Counted from the stretch's first letter, positions 1 through 8,322 are shown. The stretch: DNA of 64,000 nucleotides from an uncultured Acetatifactor sp. (GCA_947586055.1 CANPXL010000009.1:35549-99548), one strand, 5' to 3'. Notes: generated from the letters alone by a model not told the origin. Translations and numbers: made by a program.

Positions 1-839
1 TCTGCGCCGTTGGCCTTCGCTACCTGCGCCAGATACTGTGCGACAGTCTGTTTTCCGTCCTCCGCCTTGACATATACCTGCTCCAGAAGGCAGACCTCCT
101 TCAGCTCCTTGTTCAGGCGGCCCGCTACCGCGCCCTCGATCACCTTCTCCGGCTTTCCGGCCATCTTGGGATCCTGCGCGATCTGAGCGGCAATGATCTC
201 CTTCTCATGCGCCTTAAACTCTTCGGGAACGTCGGATGTCGCAACATATTTGGGTGAAAGCGCGGCAACCTGCATTGCGATATTGGTAAGAGCCTCCTTC
301 ACGGCGTCATTTACCACGTTGGTCCTGGCGTCCACGATCACGCCGATGCGGCCGCCGCCATGCACGTAAGAAACAACGCAGCCATCCTCGGCCACAATTT
401 TCTCAAATCTCCGGATGCTCAGCTTTTCGCCGATCACCGCGATCTTGTCAACCAGCGCGTCTTTTACGGTCTTGGAGCCGTCCTCGATCCAGGGCTCCTG
501 CTGGAAAGCATCCATATCTGCCGCGTCGGACTCCACCGCCTGTCTGGCAACCGCTTCCACAAACTGCTGAAACGTCTCGTTTTTCGCGACAAAATCCGTC
601 TCGGAATTTACTTCCACCACCGCGGCCGTGCTGTCGCCCTTCACCGCGATACGGCAGATTCCCTCCGCCGCGATCCTGCCTTCCTTCTTGACGGCTTTTG
701 CCTGACCGTTCTTTCTCAGGACTTCCACCGCCTCTTCCATATTTCCGTTGGTCTCGTTCAGAGCCTTCTTACAATCCATCATGCCGGCGCCGGTCTGCTC
801 ACGCAGTTCCTTTACCATAGCTGCGGTAATCTCTGCCAT
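1..839 (-). CDS. tsf: Elongation factor Ts, 3' end cut by window edge
   Basis: The nucleotide exchange factor that recycles EF-Tu from GDP to GTP in the cytoplasm. The visible N-terminus begins MAEITAAMVKELREQTGAGM and continues with the MDCKKAL segment and an NGNMEEAVEVLRKNG stretch, the classic UBA-like N-terminal domain that contacts EF-Tu. About 279 codons are present, close to the usual length near 300, so only a short C-terminal part is missing. It follows rpsB after a gap of about 63 bases on the same strand, the near-universal rpsB-tsf pair, so co-transcription from the promoter ahead of rpsB is expected. The ATG at 839 is preceded by a GGAG-type ribosome binding site. Confidence 0.97.
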   Translation of the reverse strand, partial: MAEITAAMVKELREQTGAGMMDCKKALNETNGNMEEAVEVLRKNGQAKAVKKEGRIAAEGICRIAVKGDSTAAVVEVNSETDFVAKNETFQQFVEAVARQAVESDAADMDAFQQEPWIEDGSKTVKDALVDKIAVIGEKLSIRRFEKIVAEDGCVVSYVHGGGRIGVIVDARTNVVNDAVKEALTNIAMQVAALSPKYVATSDVPEEFKAHEKEIIAAQIAQDPKMAGKPEKVIEGAVAGRLNKELKEVCLLEQVYVKAEDGKQTVAQYLAQVAKANGA

Positions 840-902
840 TTTTCTTCTCCTTTCGCCGCGCCCGCGGCTTCTCTGTCATAATACGGCTGTAAGGACGGCG
901 TC

Positions 903-1667
903 CTATACCTCTTCCTGTTCCGCCGCTTCCTCAATATCCTCGATCTCTCCGGATTCGGTCTCCGCATCCTCCGTATATACGGCTTCGCCCTGATTGGCTT
1001 CAATCACAGCGTCCGCCATCTTGGCCACGATCAGTTTCACGGCCCTGATTGCGTCGTCGTTCCCCGGGATAATGTAATCCAGTTCCTCCGGATCACAGTT
1101 GGTATCTCCGATGCCGATCAGCGTAATGCCCAGCGCGTGCGCCTCCTGAACGCAGATCCTCTCCTTCTTGGGATCCACAACAAAAATGGCGTCGGGAACT
1201 CTGGTCATATTCTTGATGCCGCCAAGGTTCTTCTCCAGTTTTTCCTGCTCTTTTTTCAGCGCGATGACTTCCTTCTTGGGAAGCACGTCGAAGGTTCCGT
1301 CCTCCGCCATCTTTTCGATTGCGTGCAGTCTGGCAATCCGGGAACGGATCGTCTTAAAGTTTGTGAGCATGCCGCCCAGCCATCTCTCGTTCACATAGAA
1401 CATCCCGCAGCGCTCAGCCTCGGTCTTTACGGCGTCCTGCGCCTGCTTTTTCGTACCCACGAACAAAATAATGCCGCCCTGCGCCGCGATCTCGGACACG
1501 GCCCTGTAGGCCTCGTCCACCTTCACCACCGATTTCTGCAGATCGATGATATGGATCCCGTTTCTCTCGGTAAAGATGTAGGGAGCCATCTTGGGATTCC
1601 ATCTTCTGGTCTGGTGTCCGAAATGCACACCCGCTTCCAGCAGCTGCTTCATGGAAATAACGCTCAT
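903..1667 (-). CDS. rpsB: 30S ribosomal protein S2
   Basis: Structural protein of the small ribosomal subunit. The 254-residue product begins [20 protein letters not shown] and shows the S2 signatures [27 protein letters not shown] and [18 protein letters not shown]. The C-terminal tail is strongly acidic, common in Firmicutes. A longer open frame reaches 1871, but the ATG at 1667 sits six bases after a perfect GGAGG and starts exactly where the family starts, so the upstream part is leader RNA. It is the first gene of rpsB-tsf, downstream of the fla/che operon as in Bacillus subtilis. Confidence 0.98.
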   Translation of the reverse strand: MSVISMKQLLEAGVHFGHQTRRWNPKMAPYIFTERNGIHIIDLQKSVVKVDEAYRAVSEIAAQGGIILFVGTKKQAQDAVKTEAERCGMFYVNERWLGGMLTNFKTIRSRIARLHAIEKMAEDGTFDVLPKKEVIALKKEQEKLEKNLGGIKNMTRVPDAIFVVDPKKERICVQEAHALGITLIGIGDTNCDPEELDYIIPGNDDAIRAVKLIVAKMADAVIEANQGEAVYTEDAETESGEIEDIEEAAEQEEV

Positions 1668-1809
1668 TTTACTACCTCCGTTTGGTTTTTCTTCCGCATC
1701 TCCCCGGGGAGCGGACGCTCCTACCGAATCCGCGTCAGAATCCGGTCTTCTCCGCCGGCTACCTGTCCAAGGCACCACCGGCGAATGGGAGTGCGTGTTT
1801 TTTCGCAAC
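1668..1809 (-). promoter_or_regulatory. Long 5' leader of rpsB, possible autoregulatory RNA
   Basis: About 140 bases lie between the inferred transcription start (near 1809) and the rpsB start codon. The stretch is GC-rich and holds several complementary runs, including CGCCGG with CCGGCG and GAGCG with CGCTC near CCCCGGGGA, so it can fold extensively. Ribosomal protein leaders with feedback control are known ahead of rpsB in several bacterial groups. That this one acts so is inference from length and position only. Confidence 0.35.
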
Positions 1810-1815
1810 ATCCGC

Positions 1816-1844
1816 ATTATAACATACGGGAAATTCTCTGGCAA
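1816..1844 (-). promoter_or_regulatory. Sigma-A-type promoter of rpsB-tsf
   Basis: On the minus strand, TTGCCA (1839-1844) and TATAAT (1816-1821) are separated by exactly 17 bases. The -10 is preceded by TGT, giving an extended -10. It is one of the best promoter matches in the window and explains independent transcription of rpsB-tsf at the end of the fla/che operon. Confidence 0.8.
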
Positions 1845-1868
1845 GAGCTTTTTACAACTTTTCCCGGG

Positions 1869-2028
1869 CACAGTTCAGCCGGCAGCTGGACACAGCAAAA
1901 AATCGTGCTCGCACGAATTTTTTGCTGTATCCAGCTGCCGAGGGAGCGCCATTTTATGAGCAAAGGCAGGCGCGCAGCGCCGGACAGCGCGCCAGCGCGG
2001 CTTTGCGAATGGCGCGGGCTGAACTGTG
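1869..2028 (-). repeat. Structured dispersed repeat, copy 1 (complete, 160 bp)
   Basis: The element is bounded by a perfect 12-base inverted repeat, CACAGTTCAGCC at 1869-1880 and GGCTGAACTGTG at 2017-2028. Its left half (1880-1940) folds into a stem of about 29 pairs around the loop CTCG. Its right half is a GC-rich unit with short palindromes such as GGCGCgcaGCGCC. Related copies occur at 25470 and 41692. It fills the gap between the last fla/che gene and the rpsB promoter, where the hairpin might also help end transcription, although no clear U-run follows it. Confidence 0.8.
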
Positions 2029-2067
2029 GCAAAGTCGGGTTTCAGTTCGACCGGCAGCGCCCCATTC

Positions 2068-2655
2068 CTACGTAATGATATATATGATGTCCTCCCAATC
2101 CGCCCCCAGAGGGATATCATAGGTCCCGGTGCGGATCGACTTGGAATATCCGTTGTCTACCAGATAGGCATCAAATTCCCGGGCATTTTCCACAAGTCCC
2201 GCCTCCTGCAGGCGGCGGCTTACCGTGTAGGAATTGTCGCCGCGGACAATGACGATCCTGACGGTGCCGACATCCGACGGCTGCGCCGTCTCCGTCTCCG
2301 CGTCTTCCGGCGGCTGCGCTGTCTCCGTCCCCGCGTCTTCCGGCGTCCGCGGCGTCTCCGTCCCCGCGTCTTCAGACGGCTGCGGCGTCTCCGTTCCCGT
2401 CCCCGCAGGCGACGGCGAAGGAGAAGCGTCCAAGGCCGCAAAAGAGTCGGAATCGCCGCCTCCCGACGACGTCCCCACATTGGACAGGCTCAGAGAACCC
2501 GGATCCACCATTCCCAGCTGCAGCGCCTTGGCGCGGACTTCCGCGTCTGTCATCGGTTTCCCGGCGTCCATCGTCAGTCCCATGATCAGCGCCGTCAGGA
2601 TCATGCCTAATCCGACGCCCCTGACAAAGCCCTTCAGATAATATCTACGCTTCAC
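2068..2655 (-). CDS. MltG/YceG-like membrane protein without catalytic domain
   Basis: The 195-residue product has a basic N-terminus, one membrane segment (about residues 10-28), an ALQLGMVDPGSLSLS motif, a repetitive acidic Pro/Thr linker and a C-terminal domain of about 60 residues (RIVIVRGDNSYTVSRRLQEA to the end). The last part resembles the LysM-like N-terminal domain of the endolytic transglycosylase MltG, but the large catalytic domain is absent, so a peptidoglycan-linked role is inference. The GTG at 2655 is chosen because a TTTTGGAGG site precedes it by about seven bases; a longer frame to 2727 would overlap the gene before. It is the last gene of the fla/che operon here. The linker is encoded by degenerate tandem repeats. 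Confidence 0.6.
   Translation of the reverse strand: MKRRYYLKGFVRGVGLGMILTALIMGLTMDAGKPMTDAEVRAKALQLGMVDPGSLSLSNVGTSSGGGDSDSFAALDASPSPSPAGTGTETPQPSEDAGTETPRTPEDAGTETAQPPEDAETETAQPSDVGTVRIVIVRGDNSYTVSRRLQEAGLVENAREFDAYLVDNGYSKSIRTGTYDIPLGADWEDIIYIIT
2270..2405 (-). repeat. Degenerate tandem repeat coding a Glu-Asp-Ala-Gly-Thr-Glu-Thr linker
   Basis: About four imperfect copies of a roughly 33-base unit lie head to tail inside the MltG-like gene. They encode variants of EDAGTETPQP. The period is a multiple of three, so changes in copy number would keep the frame and only alter the length of the extracytoplasmic linker. Confidence 0.65.
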
Positions 2656-2710
2656 ACAATTCCTCCAAAATCGTTTTCGCGCCTGCCGCTGTCTCTTCGG
2701 CAGACGCGTT

Positions 2711-3499
2711 CTATGACTGACCGTCAAAAAGACCGATCACAAGTTTTACCTCACCGACGCCCAGTCCCAGCTCCCTTGCAATCTGAACGTCGTTCTTTCC
2801 CTCACCGTAGAGGGCAAGGATCCGCGCGTTGGAATTGGTCCGGCTCTCCTTCTCCCGCCGGTCCCCGCCGGTTTGGGAAGGCTCCGCGCCGGTCTCCCGT
2901 ATCTCCCTCGCCATCTGTTCCTCCGCGGCCCGGACAAACGCGGCTTTTGGCGTCTGTTCCCCTGCGGCTGCGGGTTTCCGCTTCTGTTCCCCCGCGGCGG
3001 CTGCAGGCTTTTGGCTCTGTTCTTCCGCGGTTTCGGCGGTTTCGGACTTTGGACGGGCGTCCGGCCCGGGCGTCAGCCTCTGAAAGCTGTTTACCGCCTC
3101 TTCCGCCTCCTTCACCGTGCGGTTGACCTCGGAAACCGTGTTCTTCAGGTTTGTGTGCTTGCTGTTCAGCATATCGTACAGAAACATCGTCTCTTCGTGG
3201 CTTTTGTGAATTTCAGCCAGCACCGTGTCGGAATATTCGTTGATCGCCATGATCTTTTCATTGGAGAGACGCTCCAGAGACCGCTCCGTCTTTTCCATGG
3301 CGTAAGTTACCGCCTCTTCCACCACCTCGTCCACATGGCCTTTCACAGAGTCCATCTCCCGGCTCACCATGTCTCTGATCTCTTCTCTCGCCAGGGGAGC
3401 GGCCTCCGCGCGGTTCTTTCCCTCTCCCACCGGAATCAGGAAACTCAATATAAAAACGATCGCGCCCGCGATCAGCAGGATGATCTCGATCACATCCAT
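2711..3499 (-). CDS. SwrB-like membrane-anchored coiled-coil protein
   Basis: The 262-residue product begins MDVIEIILLIAGAIVFILSF, a single N-terminal membrane helix. A long helical coiled-coil region (about residues 35-130), a low-complexity Ala/Glu/Pro segment and a C-terminal HTH-like motif around ARILALYGEGKNDVQIAREL follow. This is the layout of SwrB and related DUF6115 proteins, which promote flagellar type III secretion activation in Bacillus subtilis. The gene lies between fliA and rpsB, exactly where swrB lies in Bacillus, which supports orthology by position. An upstream TTG at 3556 would overlap the preceding gene; the ATG at 3499 follows an AGAGG site and starts the membrane helix. 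Confidence 0.65.
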   Translation of the reverse strand: MDVIEIILLIAGAIVFILSFLIPVGEGKNRAEAAPLAREEIRDMVSREMDSVKGHVDEVVEEAVTYAMEKTERSLERLSNEKIMAINEYSDTVLAEIHKSHEETMFLYDMLNSKHTNLKNTVSEVNRTVKEAEEAVNSFQRLTPGPDARPKSETAETAEEQSQKPAAAAGEQKRKPAAAGEQTPKAAFVRAAEEQMAREIRETGAEPSQTGGDRREKESRTNSNARILALYGEGKNDVQIARELGLGVGEVKLVIGLFDGQS

Positions 3500-3539
3500 T
3501 CGTCCTCTTTTCCGCCGCCCTTTCTGCGGCTGGTCCCGT

Positions 3540-3845
3540 TCAGATTTTGATGTCAAAGCCTCCGCGGTCCTTTACCACGACGCGGTCGGCCGTCTCCCGC
3601 TTCCTGCGCCTGCCGCCGTCGCCCTGATATTCGTTCCTGCCTTTTTCTTTCGCGTCCGGATTCTGCTGGTGCCATTCGGCGTTGTCGCTGTCGTGGACCT
3701 GTCTGACCTGCTGCTGCGTATGTTTCTGCACCTGCTGGCCGAAATTCGTCTGATCCACAAATCCCTTGTTGTCCTCGTTGTGCTTTACCGTCGTATATTC
3801 CGGAGACCTTGAAACTGTCGTAAGCTCAATGGATGAAAATGCCAT
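3540..3845 (-). CDS. Small hydrophilic protein of unknown function in the fla/che operon
   Basis: A 101-residue product with no membrane segment. It has a Gln/His-rich middle (QQVQKHTQQQVRQVHDSDN) and a basic RRRKRE stretch, and ends VVVKDRGGFDIKI. I do not recognise the family. Tight packing between the FapA-type gene and the SwrB-like gene on the same strand, and a ribosome binding site (AAGGAG) ahead of the ATG, support it as a real gene. It may be a flagellar accessory factor, but nothing in the sequence states its role. Confidence 0.6.
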   Translation of the reverse strand: MAFSSIELTTVSRSPEYTTVKHNEDNKGFVDQTNFGQQVQKHTQQQVRQVHDSDNAEWHQQNPDAKEKGRNEYQGDGGRRRKRETADRVVVKDRGGFDIKI

Positions 3846-3869
3846 CTTTCACAGACTCCTTCCCGCCCG

Positions 3870-5459
3870 CTACATGGGTTTTAACGTAATCTCGCCTTTT
3901 TCCCTGACAAACTTGCAATACTGGAACTCGGACTGGATGGTCCTGGTCGCGTCGCCTATGATGATCGTGGTTCCCGGATGGATCTCATTGTTGATCACGA
4001 CCTCCGCCAGCTTCTGAATCTCCATCATGGAGCGGAACCGGGCCATTCTCTCGTTCATCTGCTCCAGCTCGGCGCCCTTTTCCTCCACCAGCTTTGCCAC
4101 ACTCTTCATGTATTTCAGCTGGCTTTCATTGTACTGGAAGCCCTTTCCGATCTTTTCCTTAAAATTGTTCAGGATGACTTCCGCGTTCTTCACGGTCTTT
4201 GCCTGTTCTTCCACCGCTTTGGTCAGACGGCTGTACTGGGTCTTGATCAGCGGGTTCACGCCCACCTCCAATATGGTGGAAGCTCCCATGCCGGCGCCGA
4301 TCGTCTTCGCCGTAATCTTGACGCCGGCCTGTACATACCCTCCGACGATAACGCCCTTGCGGCCTTCCACGCGGACCTCTCCGCCCGCGGAAACCCGGCT
4401 GTGCAGGATCGCTTCCGCCTCCACATAGCCGCCCGCGACCACTCTGGTGTTTTCCAGGAATTTTACGATGACGTCGCCGCCGGCCTTCAGATATCCCTTC
4501 TGCATGCCGTTCATGCCCTTGGCGATGACGATGTTGCCCCCGGCGATCACCCTGGCCCCTTCCACGAGACCGTTGATGATCACATTGCCGCCGGCCTTCA
4601 CCTCATAGTTTTCGGCCACATTCCCTTCCACCAGGACGCTTCCCTCATAATCGATATTGCCGGTGGAAATATCCACGTCCTTTATTTCATAGACGTCGTT
4701 CACAAACACCTTGTCGTCCACCAGAGAGACATGCCCGTCCACCTGGGTGGTGATGACAAGCTTATCCTCCGACAGTTCGATGTTTCTTCCGAATTTCAGT
4801 ACCGCCTTGCGCACTTCCCTGGGCCGGATGGGCTGCCCGTAGACATCATGTCCCTCGATCCCCGGCTGCTCCGGTATGATCCGCGCCAGGACGTCGCCCT
4901 TTCTGCACTGGTTGATCGTGGTCATGTGGAAATAGTCTACGCTGCCGTCCTCCCGCATCGTAGGCCTTCTGTGCATATCCGTATTAAAACAGTACTCGAT
5001 GACGGCGTCCTTTCCCTGGATAGGGCTCTGTCCCCTGGCCACGATCAGATCCTGACAGTATTTCCCCTGTGAATTGAAATGGCTCTGCAGAATTTCCGTC
5101 TGGATCCCGAAGCAGATTCCCTTCATCCTCAGATCCCTCAGAAAATCATCCATCACCAGCCTGTTTCCCGTGCTGGAAGGCGGAAAGAACCGAACCAGCG
5201 CGGTCATATTGTCTTCATCGACATTCAGGTCATAAGATTCCGGGTAAGCGGGACAGGCCCCGCTGCCAAGATGGCAGAGGCCGTCGCTTTCCTCCATAAG
5301 CTGCATTTCTATCCGTTTTCTGTCGTAAACGATCCCAAGACCGTCCAGATACCCAAACAGTTCTCCCGGATGGATTTCTTCGCCGCCGTCTCTGGGCTGA
5401 AAAATCTGAAGCCCATATCCGCCGGGATCGTCCGCCAGACGAAAATAACCGTTCTGCAT
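3870..5459 (-). CDS. FapA-family (DUF342) beta-helix protein
   Basis: The 529-residue product has an N-terminal DUF342/FapA region and then a long series of short beta-strand turns rich in GGNVIING-, AGGDVIVK- and AGGYVEAE-type repeats (about residues 260-400), a right-handed parallel beta-helix. A C-terminal coiled coil follows (VEEQAKTVKNAEVILNN onward). Proteins of this family occur beside motility and chemotaxis genes in clostridia and are thought to be cytoplasmic polymer-forming or scaffold proteins; the exact role is not established. It directly follows fliA in the operon. Confidence 0.85.
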   Translation of the reverse strand: MQNGYFRLADDPGGYGLQIFQPRDGGEEIHPGELFGYLDGLGIVYDRKRIEMQLMEESDGLCHLGSGACPAYPESYDLNVDEDNMTALVRFFPPSSTGNRLVMDDFLRDLRMKGICFGIQTEILQSHFNSQGKYCQDLIVARGQSPIQGKDAVIEYCFNTDMHRRPTMREDGSVDYFHMTTINQCRKGDVLARIIPEQPGIEGHDVYGQPIRPREVRKAVLKFGRNIELSEDKLVITTQVDGHVSLVDDKVFVNDVYEIKDVDISTGNIDYEGSVLVEGNVAENYEVKAGGNVIINGLVEGARVIAGGNIVIAKGMNGMQKGYLKAGGDVIVKFLENTRVVAGGYVEAEAILHSRVSAGGEVRVEGRKGVIVGGYVQAGVKITAKTIGAGMGASTILEVGVNPLIKTQYSRLTKAVEEQAKTVKNAEVILNNFKEKIGKGFQYNESQLKYMKSVAKLVEEKGAELEQMNERMARFRSMMEIQKLAEVVINNEIHPGTTIIIGDATRTIQSEFQYCKFVREKGEITLKPM

Positions 5460-5487
5460 AGTATTATCCCCGTCACGCTAAAATCAA

Positions 5488-6261
5488 TCAGTTGTCCAAA
5501 AGAATTCCCATGTAACCGCCCATTTTTGCCTTCATTTTCTGCAGCGCTCTCGTATGCAGCTGTGAAACCCGGGACTCCGACACCTCAAGAATATTGCTGA
5601 TCTCCTTCAGGGTCAGTTCCTCGTAATAATACAGCGTAATCACCTTCTGCTCTTTTTCCGTCAGCAGCTTCAAAGCTTCCCCCAGGACTCTGGTAAGCTC
5701 TTCCTTCTCCACCCGTTCCTCCGGCGTCTCAAAGGAAGAGGCGGTATTGCGGCTGTAATCCCCCGGCACGTCGCTGCCCTGTTCCATGTACTCGTTGAGA
5801 GACACCAGTCCCGTAATCTTCATCTGGGACTGCCAGTCAAGGTACTCTTCGTCCGTGATGCCAAGCCCTTTCGCGATTTCCTCGTCCGTAGCGCTTCTGC
5901 CGGTATTCTGCTCCACTTCCCGCATCACGTTCTCGATCCGCTTCTGCTTCTGACGGATCGTGCGCGGGATCCAGTCCATTCTCCGGATCTGATCCAGTAT
6001 GGCGCCCCGGATACGGAGACTGGCATAAGTTTCAAACTTGACCTCCTTCATGCAGTCAAACTTGTCAATGGCGTCTATCAGGCCAAAGATGCCGTAGCTC
6101 ACCATATCCTCGTACTCCACATTGTATCCCAGATACATGCTGAGCCTTCCGGCGACAACCTTCACAAGAGGAGCGTACTCCAGAATGATCGTCTCTCTGG
6201 CCTTCGGTGATCTTGTCTTTGCATATTCCTCAAGCAGTTTTTTTCTGCCTGCCTCATCCAT
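5488..6261 (-). CDS. fliA: Flagellar sigma factor sigma-28 (FliA/SigD)
   Basis: The 257-residue alternative sigma factor that directs RNA polymerase to late flagellar, motility and autolysin genes. Region 2 is visible as YEDMVSYGIFGLIDAIDKFD followed by FETYASLRIRGAILDQIRRM, the region 3 as VMREVEQNTGRSATDEEIAK, and region 4 as EELTLKEISNILEVSESRVS. The length is typical for SigD. Its position near the distal end of the operon, about 32 kb from the promoter, matches Bacillus, where the distance itself affects SigD levels and the switch between swimming and sessile cells. Confidence 0.97.
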   Translation of the reverse strand: MDEAGRKKLLEEYAKTRSPKARETIILEYAPLVKVVAGRLSMYLGYNVEYEDMVSYGIFGLIDAIDKFDCMKEVKFETYASLRIRGAILDQIRRMDWIPRTIRQKQKRIENVMREVEQNTGRSATDEEIAKGLGITDEEYLDWQSQMKITGLVSLNEYMEQGSDVPGDYSRNTASSFETPEERVEKEELTRVLGEALKLLTEKEQKVITLYYYEELTLKEISNILEVSESRVSQLHTRALQKMKAKMGGYMGILLDN

Positions 6262-6307
6262 GGACCCTGCTCCTTTCCTGCCATTTTATGTCCCGGCCGA
6301 AGCGCGG

Positions 6308-6601
6308 TCAGGTTTCGTTCTGCCCGGAGGCTTCCTCTTCCTGTGCCGGATTTCGGCCGTCCTCCGCTTCTTCGTTCTCTTTTTCGATAACGTCTCCCTC
6401 TTCCAGACGACGCTTTTCGTTCTGCCCTTCAAAATAATCCAGCGTCCATTTCAGCACACTGCCCAGCAGAAAAAAGATCAGCATTACCGCGAAAAGCGAC
6501 ACCAGTTTCTCCAGCAGAGTATATTTTCTGATAAAGGTAATGATGCAGGTCACGGCTCCGGATGTCAGCATCAGGAGCAGCGGCAGATACTTTCTTTTCA
6601 T
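6308..6601 (-). CDS. Small two-helix membrane protein, unknown function
   Basis: A 97-residue product with two predicted membrane helices (about residues 4-22 and 31-53) and a highly acidic, Glu-rich cytoplasmic tail. It lies between cheD and fliA and is packed with them. No family is recognised. A regulatory or assembly role in the operon is possible, but only the location suggests it. Confidence 0.6.
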   Translation of the reverse strand: MKRKYLPLLLMLTSGAVTCIITFIRKYTLLEKLVSLFAVMLIFFLLGSVLKWTLDYFEGQNEKRRLEEGDVIEKENEEAEDGRNPAQEEEASGQNET

Positions 6602-6628
6602 ATTTCCTCGTTTCCGTCCGCGGCGGCA

Positions 6629-7120
6629 TCAGATGACCGTCTCCGATTTTCCCACCGCACGAATATGGAACTCGCCCGTCTCCGGATAGAACACCACCGT
6701 TCTTCCGTAGTTTGCGCCCGTATCTTCAGCCAGAATAGGAATTTTCAGTTCTTTCAGCTTTGCCTTGGTCGCCTCCACATTTCGCTGTCCCACCTGTCCC
6801 ATGGTGGACATTCCCCCCTGAAAGGAGAACATGGTGGCTCCCCCCGCGATCTTTGCGACCATACGGCTGCGCTTTGCGCCAAGTTTTTCCATCTGCAGGA
6901 CCAGTTCCACGATCCCCGTATCGGCAAATTTTGCTACGTTTAGATTTCCGTTCCTGATGGCGGTGCTGTCGGGAAGCATGACATGCGCCAACCCCCCGAC
7001 CTTTGTCATCGGATCCCGTATCGCGACGCCCACACAGGACCCAAGTCCCAGGGTCGTTATCCCATTCGGACTTACGCAGGTCTTGAGGTCCGCCATTCCC
7101 ACCTTGATGATTTCACTCAT
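6629..7120 (-). CDS. cheD: Chemoreceptor glutamine deamidase CheD
   Basis: CheD deamidates specific glutamines in chemoreceptors and, in Gram-positive adaptation, binds CheC. The 163-residue product shows the catalytic cysteine in LGSCVGVAIRD (Cys29) and histidine in GGLAHVMLP (His46), plus the FSFQGGMSTMGQVGQRN segment. It follows cheC, its regulatory partner, in the same order as in Bacillus subtilis. Confidence 0.96.
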   Translation of the reverse strand: MSEIIKVGMADLKTCVSPNGITTLGLGSCVGVAIRDPMTKVGGLAHVMLPDSTAIRNGNLNVAKFADTGIVELVLQMEKLGAKRSRMVAKIAGGATMFSFQGGMSTMGQVGQRNVEATKAKLKELKIPILAEDTGANYGRTVVFYPETGEFHIRAVGKSETVI

Positions 7121-7180
7121 GAGTCAATACCATATCCTTCACACCTGAATTCTGTATGTCCGCACCCGCGTCACTCTGTC

Positions 7181-7804
7181 TCAGACAACGGGCAGCCCCA
7201 GCGATGTCAGGATCTTGGCATAGGATTCCAGATCAGGTATCAGAATAAAATACCCGTCCAGCTCCACTTCATCGTAAAACTGCGACTGGATCAGCAGGAT
7301 TTTGTCGCCGAAAATACCGAACTGAATTGCGGGAACGCTTAAGATCGCTCCCGCCATATCCACAGTCAGCGCCGGCGGCGTCGGGATGATCTTCAGATTG
7401 GTCATCGTGGACAGGGAGTTTAAGTACGCTCCCGTAATGATATTGCCCACTTCCTTCATGGCGGAGAGACCCATCTCTTCAAATTCCGTGCCTTCCGGCA
7501 GCATTCCCATGGTAATCTTGCGGATCAGATGTCTCGCGCTCTCCTCTTCCACCAGGAACATCATGCTTCCTGTGATGTCCCCTTCCACGCCAAGGAAAAC
7601 GCCCACCATGATCTGTTCCTCGCCGCCCATCATGTCCCCCACATCGGAAAAGGGCAGCAGCCTGACCTGAGGGACCTTCATATCCACTTTGCACTGGAGC
7701 ATCTGGGACAGAGCCGTCATGGCGTTCCCCGCTCCGATGTTTCCTAATTCCTTAAGGACGTCATAATAATTTTCGGTAACCTGTTCAAGCGTCATCTCTC
7801 CCAT
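7181..7804 (-). CDS. cheC: CheY-P phosphatase CheC
   Basis: A 207-residue phosphatase of phosphorylated CheY, stimulated by CheD. Both pseudo-repeated active sites are present: DVLKELGNIGAGNAMTAL and SAMKEVGNIITGAYLNSL, each matching the pattern [DS]-x3-E-x2-N. It may therefore have two functional sites, as in Bacillus CheC. It lies between cheW and cheD. Confidence 0.96.
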   Translation of the reverse strand: MGEMTLEQVTENYYDVLKELGNIGAGNAMTALSQMLQCKVDMKVPQVRLLPFSDVGDMMGGEEQIMVGVFLGVEGDITGSMMFLVEEESARHLIRKITMGMLPEGTEFEEMGLSAMKEVGNIITGAYLNSLSTMTNLKIIPTPPALTVDMAGAILSVPAIQFGIFGDKILLIQSQFYDEVELDGYFILIPDLESYAKILTSLGLPVV

Positions 7805-7836
7805 GAGAAATGTCTCCTTTCAGAAATTGTCTTTGC

Positions 7837-8322
7837 CTATCCCTCAAGGCTGATCGCGTTCAGATCCACCAGGGAGATCAGTTCGCCGTTGTGCTTTCCC
7901 ACCGCATTGATGAGACTCGCCTTGCCCTCTTTATTGTTTTCCGCGATCTTCTCGATATCGTCCACGTTGAGGCTGACGACTTCCTTCACCTCATCCACGA
8001 TAAAGCCCACATTTCCCTCCTGCTCCAGATTCAGGACGAGAATCCTTGTGGATTTCGTGATCTCATCCGCTTCGAGATTCATTCTCAGGCGCATGCTGAG
8101 CACAGGGATCACGACGCCCCGGAGGTTGATCACGCCCTTCAGGTAGGCGGGCATCTTGGGAACGCGGGTCACATGCTGCATTCTGGTGATCGTCTCAATA
8201 TTTCTGATATCAATTCCGTACTGCTCTTCCCCCAGCCTGATCACGATGTACTGCATGGTCTCCGAGGAACGCTTATTCTCATCGTCGGGAACCTGACTGC
8301 CGAATTTTGTACTCAACTCCAT
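7837..8322 (-). CDS. cheW: Chemotaxis adaptor CheW
   Basis: A single-domain CheW of about 161 residues that links chemoreceptors to CheA. Family features are YIVIRLGEEQYGIDIRNIE, VPKMPAYLKGVINLRGVVIP and VGFIVDEVKEV. Two ATGs lie near the start (8328 and 8322). The second has the better spacing to the GGGAG site and is preferred here. It directly follows cheA. Confidence 0.95.
   Translation of the reverse strand: MELSTKFGSQVPDDENKRSSETMQYIVIRLGEEQYGIDIRNIETITRMQHVTRVPKMPAYLKGVINLRGVVIPVLSMRLRMNLEADEITKSTRILVLNLEQEGNVGFIVDEVKEVVSLNVDDIEKIAENNKEGKASLINAVGKHNGELISLVDLNAISLEG

Noticed and set aside
1956..2028. Short open frame starting MSKGRR shared by all three repeat copies
   Set aside because: The copies differ mainly by changes that alter the amino acid and rarely by silent ones, so there is no sign of selection for a peptide. 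The likely cause is a shared repeat without indels.
6308..6601. Small membrane protein as the SwrB counterpart
   Set aside because: It lies before fliA, has two membrane helices and lacks the C-terminal HTH-like motif. The protein at 2711-3499 fits SwrB better in place and layout.
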